64,000 nt of DNA from Dyadobacter sp. CY343 (GTDB taxonomy: Bacteria; Bacteroidota; Bacteroidia; Cytophagales; Spirosomataceae): assembly GCF_021390335.1 (NCBI RefSeq), contig NZ_JAJUXK010000004.1, forward strand, positions 1,178,001-1,242,000, given 5' to 3'. Position numbers and translations under genes: made by a program. Positions 54,901 to 63,100 of the stretch are shown here, in pieces. The notes beneath the pieces are model-generated. The model had not been told where the DNA came from and did not search any database. It saw only the letters and a list, made by a program, of their open reading frames with translations. Each line of letters starts with the position of its first letter. Position 1 is the first letter of the stretch.

Positions 54901-55667
54901 ACGTGGACAATGTGGTTCTGGAAAAAGACGAGAACAAGAACAATACCATGAGCAAAAGCTTCGAGGTACGTAGACTGGACCGTTTGTCGGACTTTGCATT
55001 GGAACGCGCGACGCGTGGTTATACTTCTTATGCGAGTGGAAATGAAGTTTTGGATTTGTTGAAAACAGCCCAAACACTGGATCCACAAGGTCGCAATGCG
55101 GTTTTCAAAGGGGTACTAGGCTCCTGGAACCCGAAACGCAAAGAGACTGCAAATGACGAGAGCAAGAAAATGTTGGCTTCTCTGAAATCTGAGGTTACGG
55201 ACGATCTGAGCAGCAAACTGACTCCGTTCCTGGAATCTTATGGAATCAAGGAAGAAACCACGACCGACCCGAATGTACAGATTGTACAGATCAAGGCGAT
55301 CCGCGAGGAGATGAAATTTACATTGACTGAGTTCAAAGCAGTTGCCGGTAAAACAGTGGAGCTGGTATTTGAAAACCCGGATGCAATGCAGCATAATGTG
55401 GTAATTGGAAAGCCAAAATCATTGGAAATCATCGGAACCGCGGCTGATAAAATGATCACGGCAAAGGATGGTGCAGAGAAAAACTATGTACCGAATATCC
55501 CGCAGGTACTTGCGGCAACTCCGCTTGTTAACCCGGGACAGACTTACCGTCTGAAATTCCAGGTTCCAAACGAAGTAGGCGACTATCCATTCGTTTGTAC
55601 ATTCCCGGGCCACTGGCGGTTAATGAAGGGAGTCATGAAAGTTGTTAAAGACGAAAAAAGTCTCTGA
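51912..55667 (+). CDS. Multi-domain lipoprotein: ThuA, beta-propeller dehydrogenase-like, HEAT, CARDB, cupredoxin
   Basis: 1251 residues. The start is ATG 51912, which gives a lipoprotein signal with lipobox LLGC; the longer frame from 51759 would translate a REP repeat. Order: ThuA-like domain (about 40-270, RLEILFLGDNGHHKP, GKGFIPIHCASYCF, GRIFYTAYGHDE); NHL/PVC-type propeller (about 300-640, HPIAMTWDERGRLFVL, DTNKDGKADKFTKF); HEAT-like helices (about 680-850); a His-rich linker (H877, H882, H885); a CARDB-like domain (about 890-1040); and a C-terminal plastocyanin/azurin domain with copper ligands H1161, C1229, H1234 and M1238. No CxxCH heme motif is present. Probably a periplasmic or surface redox enzyme on sugars, with the copper domain passing electrons; inferred. 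Confidence 0.86.
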   Translation: MKTKALSFFLGIVLLGCASQPSSQNASVKSASSKGEASKARRLEILFLGDNGHHKPAERVPQIMAALGPKGFNFTYTDNLNDLNAETLNKYDALMLYANHDSIAPQQAKALLDYVASGKGFIPIHCASYCFRNNPEVVKLIGGQFWRHTFDTIQPVWTNPEHPAIAGVKPFKTIDETYLHNQLQPDNIVLTERTIQKDQEKDKPGVQKEPYTWVRTHGKGRIFYTAYGHDERTWAVPGFQDLIEKGILWAVNDDARKALAALAPKPFEYREAKLPNYEQRPGPQMQQLPLSPEESVKHIQIPVDFTLDVFAHEPDVMHPIAMTWDERGRLFVLITKDYPNERKDTGGSDYILICEDTNKDGKADKFTKFSDDLSIPTGLAFANGGLVVSQAPHMLFLQDTDGDDKADVKKILFSGFGTGDTHAGPSNLHYGFDNWVYGSVGYSGFKGKVGQSDSLNFGQALFRFKPDGSDMEIVTKTSNNTWGLGFNESGDLFGSTANNSHGWYSAIPNRYFGESKVDNGGRSTDTHKDMQPITPKVRQVDVFGGFTAAAGHNFYTARAYPKQYWNKVAFVSEPTGHILHQNFMAKKGTDFEDQLGFNLLAGADEWVSPVFAEVGPDGAVWVADWYSYIIQHNPTPKGSENGKGNAYETDLRDFTHGRLYRIAWKNAPKYTPISLSKSRPDELVATLKNTNMLWRRHAQRLLVERNNKDVVGKLVELVKDKSVDEIGLNTAAIHALWTLHGLNAIEDPQVLAAVNEALKHPAADVRKTAAQVLPSTPATAQTLLAADALHDKDALVAMNSLLRFADIPLTPEVETAVLTLLDTYAQADDRWMPDAFAAVLNSHDGALRKKYLAQRAGKAGSATATAQKAEAAKPMDHSTMNHDNHGASKVTIQGSAELAITNITIEPGKPYVREYARVVIEITNQGSVAVPKELVPVVNVGVRSRSLNSNYVSRQLTNGIAPGETVKLTEGNNGPWRSGFGFTSDEAGKVTITATVDVDNVVLEKDENKNNTMSKSFEVRRLDRLSDFALERATRGYTSYASGNEVLDLLKTAQTLDPQGRNAVFKGVLGSWNPKRKETANDESKKMLASLKSEVTDDLSSKLTPFLESYGIKEETTTDPNVQIVQIKAIREEMKFTLTEFKAVAGKTVELVFENPDAMQHNVVIGKPKSLEIIGTAADKMITAKDGAEKNYVPNIPQVLAATPLVNPGQTYRLKFQVPNEVGDYPFVCTFPGHWRLMKGVMKVVKDEKSL

Positions 55668-55684
55668 TAGCAATTGATTACAAG

Positions 55685-55728
55685 TCAAAAAATCCGTCAT
55701 GCTAATATCAAGCTGACGGATTTTTTGA
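55685..55728 (+). terminator. Terminator after the ThuA-cupredoxin gene
   Basis: TCAAAAAATCCGTCA (55685-55699) pairs perfectly with TGACGGATTTTTTGA (55714-55728); the right arm carries six T residues. Confidence 0.92.
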
Positions 55729-55762
55729 TTAAAAGACTTAAAGAATCGCATTCTCAGCCACC

Positions 55763-56641
55763 ATGAAAGTCGTCCAATTCACCATACCGGTCCCGAAAGA
55801 AAGTACCATTGTGGTGCAGGATAACATTTTACCGCATTATTACAACCACCTCCACCGCCACCGTGAAGTGCAGATCGAGTGGGTCGTGGAAGGATCGGGG
55901 ATTTTGATTGCGGGCAATTATATGCAGCGTTTTGAGTCGGGGGAAGTGTATATTATTGGTGCCAATCAATCCCACATTTTCAAGAGCGACGAATCGTACT
56001 TCAATGCCGCTGAGCCGAAACAGGTGCATTCCGTTTCGATCTTTTTCGACCCGATCCACCTTTCACAAAATATATTAAGTCTGCCCGAAATGACAGGGAT
56101 ACGCAAGTTTGTCAGTGGCTTGCACAATGGATTTCAGCTTCGGGAAAGTGATAATGAGATGATCAAAGCCACGATTAAGGAAGTAATGCAGCACAAGGAA
56201 AGTCAGCGCGTGGCTGCATTCATTTCGCTTTTACACCATTTCTCGACCACCAAAGAATTAAAACCGCTGGCCACGAGCAACAGCGAGCACCGGATTTCGG
56301 AAGTAGAGGGGATCAGAATGGACAAAATATTCCAGTATCTCGTAGGTCACTACAAAAGCCACATTTCCCTGGCCGAAATTTCAGAAATCGCTAACCTTAC
56401 TCCGCAGGCTTTTTGCCGTTATTTCAAAAAACACACCGACAAAACTTTCGTCAGCTTCCTCAACGAAGTCCGCATCAACGAAGCCTGCAAAATCATCGTT
56501 TCCGGCAAGTTTGACGGGTTTTCGGATGTGAGCTATCAGACTGGATTTGACAATGTGACTAATTTTAATAGGGTTTTTAAGAAGACAATCGGGTTATCAC
56601 CGAGAGAGTATCAACGGGAGTTCTTGGAGCGGTTGGGGTAA
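55763..56641 (+). CDS. AraC-family transcriptional regulator with cupin sensor
   Basis: 292 residues: cupin-type sensor at about 20-110 (HYYNHLHRHREVQIEWVVEG, IIGANQSHIFKSD), linker, then AraC helix-turn-helix pair at about 190-290 (QAFCRYFKKHTDKTFVSFL, NVTNFNRVFKKTIGLSPREY). It is homologous to the regulator at 38896. It follows the ThuA-cupredoxin gene but is separated from it by a terminator, so it has its own promoter, perhaps regulating that upstream gene and the Gfo/Idh enzyme. Confidence 0.92.
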   Translation: MKVVQFTIPVPKESTIVVQDNILPHYYNHLHRHREVQIEWVVEGSGILIAGNYMQRFESGEVYIIGANQSHIFKSDESYFNAAEPKQVHSVSIFFDPIHLSQNILSLPEMTGIRKFVSGLHNGFQLRESDNEMIKATIKEVMQHKESQRVAAFISLLHHFSTTKELKPLATSNSEHRISEVEGIRMDKIFQYLVGHYKSHISLAEISEIANLTPQAFCRYFKKHTDKTFVSFLNEVRINEACKIIVSGKFDGFSDVSYQTGFDNVTNFNRVFKKTIGLSPREYQREFLERLG

Positions 56642-56734
56642 ATCATTTATCTGCCGGTAACCACATTTATCCAGCAACAAAACCACCATCACTTCTCTCC
56701 CGAAACGAAGACTAACTTTGCAAAATACTTTCTG

Positions 56735-56763
56735 ACGTCAGCAAACGCTGGCGTTTTTCTTTT
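56735..56763 (+). terminator. Terminator after the AraC gene
   Basis: ACGTCAGC (56735-56742) pairs with GCTGGCGT (56747-56754; one T-G pair), loop AAAC, then TTTTCTTTT. Confidence 0.82.
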
Positions 56764-56782
56764 GCACAATTTCGCATCAATA

Positions 56783-57226
56783 ATGCTCGATAATGTATAT
56801 CCCGTCACGATCTTCGACAATTTTTTGACTTATGAATTCAGAAGTATTGGACCAAATGGGGCAATCCGAAAAATTGTTCGTTATCAGGAATATTCAAGAG
56901 GTGGCTACTATAACCTGGGATTTGGAGATGCTGACCCGGTCACAGGCAGCGAGAGTGATTTGAATGTTACAAATAATGGCGACAGCGAGAAAGTCCTTCG
57001 CACAGTTACTTCAACACTCTACACATTTACAGACAACTATCCTGACGCTTTTGTACTTGCGTCCGGAAGTACGAGGGCGAGAACGCGCCTCTATCGTATC
57101 GGCATTAGCAACAATCTTGAAGCTATCGAGAAAGATTTTAACCTCTGGGGCTACCTTAACGACGACTGGCAAAAATTCGTCAGGGGCACAGACTATGACC
57201 TTTTTCTAGTTAAAAGAAAATCGTAA
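56783..57226 (+). CDS. DUF6934-like protein
   Basis: 147 residues from ATG 56783 (MLDNVYPVTIFDNF); the longer TTG start at 56762 lies in the T-run of a terminator and is rejected. The pattern YEFRSIGPNGAIRKIVRY, then SGSTRARTRLYRIGISNNLE and DYDLFLVKRKS resembles DUF6934 proteins of Bacteroidota, whose function is unknown. They often sit in front of a very small ORF, as here (11-base gap). The two-gene layout with short spacing resembles toxin-antitoxin modules, though no activity is known. Confidence 0.7.
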   Translation: MLDNVYPVTIFDNFLTYEFRSIGPNGAIRKIVRYQEYSRGGYYNLGFGDADPVTGSESDLNVTNNGDSEKVLRTVTSTLYTFTDNYPDAFVLASGSTRARTRLYRIGISNNLEAIEKDFNLWGYLNDDWQKFVRGTDYDLFLVKRKS

Positions 57227-57237
57227 ATTTGATTATC

Positions 57238-57405
57238 ATGAAAATAAAAGCACATAGCAAAGAGAAGGCACTTCCAAAGGGTTGGACATTAGATCCTTCA
57301 TTGGATGGCAAGTATGCGCATCTTGACCTGTTCAGAGAAAAGTTTGACAGGGATAATGAGTTTATTCGGCGGGTAGGTCTTCCGGATTTTATGAGGAGTA
57401 AGTGA
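57238..57405 (+). CDS. 55-residue partner of the DUF6934-like gene
   Basis: ATG 57238 to TGA 57405 encodes 55 residues starting MKIKAHSKEKALPKGWTLD and ending RRVGLPDFMRSK. It starts 11 bases after the DUF6934 stop and ends 21 bases before a hairpin terminator, which marks it as a real second gene of that operon. It is charged and has no known fold to me. It could be an antitoxin-like partner or a regulator of the first protein. Confidence 0.6.
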   Translation: MKIKAHSKEKALPKGWTLDPSLDGKYAHLDLFREKFDRDNEFIRRVGLPDFMRSK

Positions 57406-57426
57406 ACTTAGCTGATCTTATAAAAC

Positions 57427-57463
57427 GAGCAAGCCGCATATATGCAGCTTGCTCTTCTTATTT
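57427..57463. terminator. Bidirectional terminator with nested palindrome
   Basis: GAGCAAGC (57427-57434) pairs with GCTTGCTC (57447-57454) and encloses the perfect palindrome GCATATATGC. T-rich sequence follows on the plus strand, and GTTTTAT follows on the minus strand, so it serves both the small gene and the minus-strand frame ending at 57463. Confidence 0.75.
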
Positions 57464-57690
57464 TACTTCCCTTTAATTTTCCACATCCCGTAAAGCACCA
57501 AATAAAATCCTCCAAATTGCTCCGAATACCAAAGCTCGAGCTGATTTAAGTTAATATCGGTAAAAAAGCCGCTAATTTCTACCAAGTTTATCTTCGGGGT
57601 TAGGTCTAATTTTACATATAGACAATTAGAGTATTTCGAGTTTTGAGATTTTTCAATCCTGATCCTGCCCCACTTTGGCAGACAGATCTC
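57463..57690 (-). pseudogene. Start-less minus-strand reading frame, possible gene remnant
   Basis: From an in-frame TAG at 57691-57693, a frame of 75 codons runs to TAA at 57463-57465. The encoded sequence looks protein-like (WGRIRIEKSQ, KINLVEISGFF, then FGGFYLVLYGMWKIKGK), and it ends just before a bidirectional terminator. It contains no ATG except a Met near its end; TTG at 57585 or CTG at 57681 would be weak starts. It may be the truncated C-terminus of a lost gene, or a short gene with an unusual start. It occupies most of the 316-base gap before the S9 peptidase gene. Confidence 0.4.
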
Positions 57691-57721
57691 CTATTGTCTA
57701 CACTTTCCTGAACTTTACAAA

Positions 57722-60031
57722 ATGCTGTTAATGCGAGCCTTTACAATAGATATAAGAAGGATCAGAATGTGGGGGGCACTGTCGTTGCTGTCGCATATTA
57801 CACTTGCCCAACTACCTGCCTATCAACCTTCCAAAGAGGAAATTTCGAATGCTTACAAGCGCATGGAATTGATGGATTCTGTCACAAAAGGCACTGTGCT
57901 CAAAGCCAGCATCCAGGCCGGGTGGCAGGCGGACGGCAAATCATTCTGGTACAAAAATATCCTTCAAGACAGTCTGACAGAATACATATTTATCGATCCG
58001 GTAAAGGGTAAAAAAGCAAAGGCATTTGACAATGAAAAAGTAGCCAAAGCACTGTCGCAAGTAGCAGATTCGACGTTTTCAGCCCCTAGATTAATGTTGC
58101 AGGGCTTACGGTTTGACAGTGCGAAAAGTACGATTTACATGCAAACCGACAGCAAATGGTATGCTTACAATACCAAAGACAATACCGCCAGAAAGATTGA
58201 AAAGCCCGCTATTGAAGAACCAAAAGGAACAGGCTGGACAAGGCAAGCGAGCCGGTGGCGGCCGTTTCGGGCGGATAGTATTTCTCCCGATAAAAAGCAG
58301 AAAGCGTTTGTCAGGAACGGCAACATTTACCTGGGTTCTCCTGTCGGAAAAGACGCAAAACAGCTGACGCACGAAGGCAACCCGCTTCGCCCTTTCGGCG
58401 AGTTGAGCTGGTCGCCGGATGGACAGTATATCGTTTGCTATCGCATTGATAAACAGGAAGAAAGAGAGGTAAGCTACATTCTTTCCTCGCTTCCGAATAC
58501 AACACGCGGCGAAGTAAAAACGAGGGGTTATGCACAGCCGGGCGATGAATTTACGAGCTACGAAATGTTTTTGGTCAACGTAAAAACCAAGGAGCTGGTA
58601 AAAGTTAAGTCTGAAAAAATAGACTTCTTCAATGCGCCGGTGATTCGGTGGCGCGAAGGTGATCCGCAGTATTTTACATACGAAAAAGTAGACCGCGGCC
58701 ACCAGCGTTTCCGGGTGATCGAGGTCAATGCCGGGAACGGTGATACGAAAAATATCATTGACGAAAAGACCACCACTTTCATTTACCAAAACCTTATTTA
58801 CACGCATTACCTGCCCAGGCAGCACGAAATTATCTGGTCTTCGGAAAAAGATGGCTGGCGACATTTGTACCTCGTGGATGAAAAGTCAGGCAAGATCAAA
58901 AATCAGATTACGAAAGGCGACTGGGTGGTGCGGGATATTGATAGTATCGACACACAAAAGCGCGAGGTTTGGTTCAGGGCCAATGGAATGAACCGCGATG
59001 AAGATCCGTACCACATTCATTATTACCGGATTAAGTTTGATGGAACAGGTTTGGTAAAATTGACTGATCACGCGAAAGCGAACCATTTACTCGCATTTTC
59101 ACCCGACCGCAGCTACTATATTGATACCTATTCCACGATGACCAGCCCGCCGGTAATGGAGCTACGCAAGACTGCTGACGCGTCGCTGATCATGCAATTG
59201 GAAGAGGCTGATATTTCAAAATACTTATCGCTGGGTTTCAAACTACCTGAGATTTTTACGGCAAAAGGGCGCGACGGGATAACGGATATCTGGGGCATCG
59301 TGTACCGCCCAAGCCAGTTTGACCCGAACAAAAAGTACCCTATTATCGAGAATATCTACGCCGGTCCGCAGGATTCGTTTGTTCCCAAAGCATTCAGGCA
59401 CTACGGTGAAATGCAGAGTATGGCCGAGCTGGGTTTTATCGTAGTTCAAATGGATGGAATGGGCACTGCGAACCGTTCGAAAGCATTTCACGATGTGTGC
59501 TGGAAAAATCTGGCCGATGCTGGTTTTCCCGATCGCATTGCGTGGATGAAGTCGCTGGCGGCTAAGTATCCCTACATCGACTCTACCAAAGTGGGCGTTT
59601 ACGGCACCTCCGCCGGCGGGCAAAACTCACTGGGCGCACTCCTATTTCATCCCGGGTTTTACGACGCAGCAGTTTCCGCCTGCGGCTGCCATGACAATCG
59701 CGTGGACAAACAGTGGTGGAACGAACAGTGGATGGGCTATCCGGTAGGCAAGCATTACGACGAACAATCGAACGTGACCAATGCTGCTAAATTACAGGGA
59801 GATCTGCTCCTGATCGTCGGAGAGGCGGATACCAACGTCCCGCCGGAATCGACCTACCGGGTTGCGGACGCATTGATCAAAGCAAACAAGGATTTTGAAT
59901 TGCTGACAATTCCAGGAATGGGCCACAGCGACGGTGGAAATTACGGAAGACGTAAGAAACGCGATTTTTTTGTCAAGAAGTTGCTTGAAGTGGAGCCACC
60001 GAGACGGAATAGGCTGGCGGTAACGCAGTAG
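57722..60031 (+). CDS. S9 family dipeptidyl peptidase IV-type serine peptidase
   Basis: 769 residues with an N-terminal hydrophobic signal (about 16-30, ending LAQ). Residues about 60-500 form the DPP-IV beta-propeller (SPDKKQKAFVRNGNIYLGS, LSWSPDGQYIVCYR). Residues about 510-760 form the alpha/beta hydrolase with catalytic triad S630 (GTSAGG), D703 (EADTNVPPES) and H735 (GMGHSDGG). Exported enzymes of this type remove dipeptides from peptide N-termini in the periplasm. The start at 57722 is the first of several Met codons; M4 or M16 could also serve. A REP-like repeat follows its stop. Confidence 0.93.
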   Translation: MLLMRAFTIDIRRIRMWGALSLLSHITLAQLPAYQPSKEEISNAYKRMELMDSVTKGTVLKASIQAGWQADGKSFWYKNILQDSLTEYIFIDPVKGKKAKAFDNEKVAKALSQVADSTFSAPRLMLQGLRFDSAKSTIYMQTDSKWYAYNTKDNTARKIEKPAIEEPKGTGWTRQASRWRPFRADSISPDKKQKAFVRNGNIYLGSPVGKDAKQLTHEGNPLRPFGELSWSPDGQYIVCYRIDKQEEREVSYILSSLPNTTRGEVKTRGYAQPGDEFTSYEMFLVNVKTKELVKVKSEKIDFFNAPVIRWREGDPQYFTYEKVDRGHQRFRVIEVNAGNGDTKNIIDEKTTTFIYQNLIYTHYLPRQHEIIWSSEKDGWRHLYLVDEKSGKIKNQITKGDWVVRDIDSIDTQKREVWFRANGMNRDEDPYHIHYYRIKFDGTGLVKLTDHAKANHLLAFSPDRSYYIDTYSTMTSPPVMELRKTADASLIMQLEEADISKYLSLGFKLPEIFTAKGRDGITDIWGIVYRPSQFDPNKKYPIIENIYAGPQDSFVPKAFRHYGEMQSMAELGFIVVQMDGMGTANRSKAFHDVCWKNLADAGFPDRIAWMKSLAAKYPYIDSTKVGVYGTSAGGQNSLGALLFHPGFYDAAVSACGCHDNRVDKQWWNEQWMGYPVGKHYDEQSNVTNAAKLQGDLLLIVGEADTNVPPESTYRVADALIKANKDFELLTIPGMGHSDGGNYGRRKKRDFFVKKLLEVEPPRRNRLAVTQ

Positions 60032-60032
60032 C

Positions 60033-60100
60033 GACTTGTCCCCTTCGGCTGCGCTCAGGGTGACAAGTCGCCTGCACTCAGGGTGACAGGTCGCCTGCAC
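60033..60100. repeat. REP-like repeats upstream of the SusC operon
   Basis: ACTTGTCCCCTTCGGCTGCGC and the following CTCAGGGTGACAAGTCG form an inverted copy of the repeat seen at 48.1 and 51.8 kb, with ACTTGTC and GACAAGT as flanking arms. A shorter duplicate, CTGCACTCAGGGTGACAGGT, follows. It is the most divergent of the three loci. Confidence 0.8.
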
Positions 60101-60189
60101 TTAATGATTGACGTATATAATACTTCGTTCAAATTCTTTCCTTTGATTATTATTGATTCTGCACCGTGCGTATGTCAAAACCATAGCCT

Positions 60190-63100
60190 ATGAAAAAGAA
60201 GATCTTCCCTAAAATTCTACCACCAACTAACTCAGAAAACATGAATAGACTACTATCTAATTTAATCCAGGAAATACCGCGCCGGCTGCTTTTAGGTCTC
60301 GCACTGGTATGCCTATTATCCGGTCAGCTGCTCGCTGCCGAGCGCGAGATTTCGGGCACGATCGTATCCACCGAGGATAAAAACCCGCTGCCGGGTGTGA
60401 CGATTATCGTAAAAGGAAATAATTCAATAGGAACTGCGACGGATACTGAAGGAAAATTCAAACTGACCGTACCCGATGAAGCGACTTTGATTTTGAGTTA
60501 TATCGGCTATATCAGTCAGGAAGTGGTGGTAGGCAGCATGAGCGCGCTGACCATTGAAATGGCGCCCGACCAGAAACAGCTTTCCGAAGTGGTAGTAATC
60601 GGTTACGGAACTCAGAAAAAAGGTGATGTGACGAGTTCGGTTGCGAGTATTAAAAGGGAGGATTTTATCAAAGGAACAGTTCGAGACGCGGCGCAGCTGG
60701 TGCAGGGAAAAGTAGCGGGTTTGCGTATTACCACGCCCAGCGGCTCGCCTTCTTCCAACACACAGATCAATTTGAGGGGTATTAACTCGATCAATGGAAA
60801 CTCTGACCCGCTCGTTTTGATCGACGGTATTCCGGGGGGATTGAATACGGTTGCGCCTGAAGATATTGAGTCTGTGGACGTTTTGAAAGATGGATCGGCA
60901 GCTGCGATTTACGGAACGCGCGCTACCGGCGGGGTAATTTTGATCACGACACGAAAAAACCGGGGCACCTCGCGGGCGACTGTGGAGTATTCCAATTATG
61001 TAAATATTCAGACGATCGCGCGCAGACCCGAACTGTTTACCGGCGACGATTACCGCAGAAAAATCAGTGAAGGCATTGACTACACCGATTACGGAGGAAA
61101 CACAGACTGGCTCGACGAGATTATGCAAAAGCCTGTCAGCCACAACCATAACCTGACATTTTTTGGCGGAAACAGTACCACCAACTTTACAGGATCTGTG
61201 AATTACCGAAACTGGGAAGGAATCTTTTTGAGATCGGGACAAAACAGGTTTACAGGCCGCGCCGACCTGAACCACGCGATGTTTGACAATAAACTGAAAA
61301 CAAACATTCAGATTATCAACCGCATTACCAGCACGAACGGCGCGGTAAGTCCTGTCGACAATGATGCAGCTTACGGGTACATTTACCGCCAGGCAATAAT
61401 CCGTAACCCGACAGATCGCGTGAGAACGGAAACAGGCGCGTGGCAGGAGCGTGATGGTTATTTCTATGAAAACCCCGTTTCCCTCATTAACGAGTCAAAC
61501 TACGATGCCAAGTTTAAGGAAATGCGAATGAGCGGAAGTCTGGACTATGCGCCTATCGAGGACCTGAACTTTAAATTATTGGTTTCCAATGTGCAAAACA
61601 GCAACCTGGAAGGGGGCTCGACGACATTCAACCATACTGCAACGCGATTGAGCAACCAGAATAGTACAGCATATCGCAGCACTTACGCAAACAATGAAAA
61701 CCTGCTGGAATTCACTGGTAATTATGCCAAATCTTTCGGCAAACACCGTTTTACATTGCTTGGCGGATACAGCTGGCAGGATGCAACTTACGAATCTTTC
61801 AGCGCGAGCAACTGGGATTTCCCAACCGACGCTTACGACTGGAACAACCTCGGCGCGGGCGGTGCTTTGCAAAAAGGCCAGGCTGCAATGGGAAGTACTA
61901 AAAACAAATGGCAGCTGGCTGGCTTCTTTGGCCGGTTAACTTACAGTTTGGATGAAAAATACCTGTTTATGGCGAGTGTGCGCCGCGAGGGTTCTTCGCG
62001 GTTTGGGATCAATAACCAATGGGGTACATTCCCAGCGGCTTCTGTGGGCTGGCGGATCAGCAAGGAACGGTTTATGGAAGGTCTGACGGGCGTTTCCGAG
62101 ATCAAGCTACGCGCCGGTGTGGGTGTCACGGGTACGATCGCGAACTCGCCTTATCTGTCCCAGATCAGCTATAATTTCAGCCGCGACCAAGGTGCATTCA
62201 TTGGTGGAAAATGGGTGCCAGGCTTTGTTCCCGCGCGTAACTTCAACCCAAACCTGCGTTGGGAGAAGAAGGAGGAGGTGAATGCAGGGGTTGATTTTGG
62301 TTTTGTAAAAAATCGCATCAGCGGCTCTATTGATGTGTATAGCAGAAAAGTGAAAGACCTGCTTTACGATTTCCCTGTGCCTGTACCACCGTACCTGACC
62401 GGCTCGATGTTTATCAATGCAGGTACCATGAAGAATGAAGGTCTTGAAGTCCTTCTGAACCTGGTTCCGATACAGACAGCCAACTTGCAGTGGAACTCAG
62501 GATTTACATATTCTACCAACCGAAACAAGCTGGTAAGTCTTTCAAACGACCAATTCCAGGCTTCCAATGACTTTTTCGATGCAGGATACACGGGCGAGCC
62601 GATCCAGATCAGTACGCACCGAGTTAAAGTCGGCGAACCTATCGGACGGTTTTTTGTGTGGAAAAGTGTAGGTGTAGACGAAAAAGGCGGCTGGCTGGTA
62701 GAGAACAAAGATGGCGAGGTCATTCCGGTTGCCGAGGCTAAACCCGAAGACCGCCAATACTATGGAAATGGTATTCCAAAGCACAATGTAGGCTGGAACA
62801 ATTCGGTGCGGTTCAAGAGCTTCGACCTTGCATTGAATATGCGCGGCGCATTCGGATATGATGTTCTGAATTTTCAAAGTATGTTTTATAACAACCCGAA
62901 AAACAAGGCATATAATATGCTGAATACCGCTTACGATCCGATCGACGGAAAAGTGCTGAACAACGACCTTGTATACGTTTCGCACTACATTGAAAACGGG
63001 AATTACTGGAAAATCGACAATGTGACATTGGGTTATACGCTGCCTCAGAACCTGATAAAAGGTATGAAAAATGCGCGCGTTTTTGTTTCGGGACTTAATC

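Noticed and set aside
60424..61275. Minus-strand frame of 283 codons opposite SusC
   Set aside because: It lies fully within the SusC plug region, whose signatures are clear; the antisense product matches nothing known.
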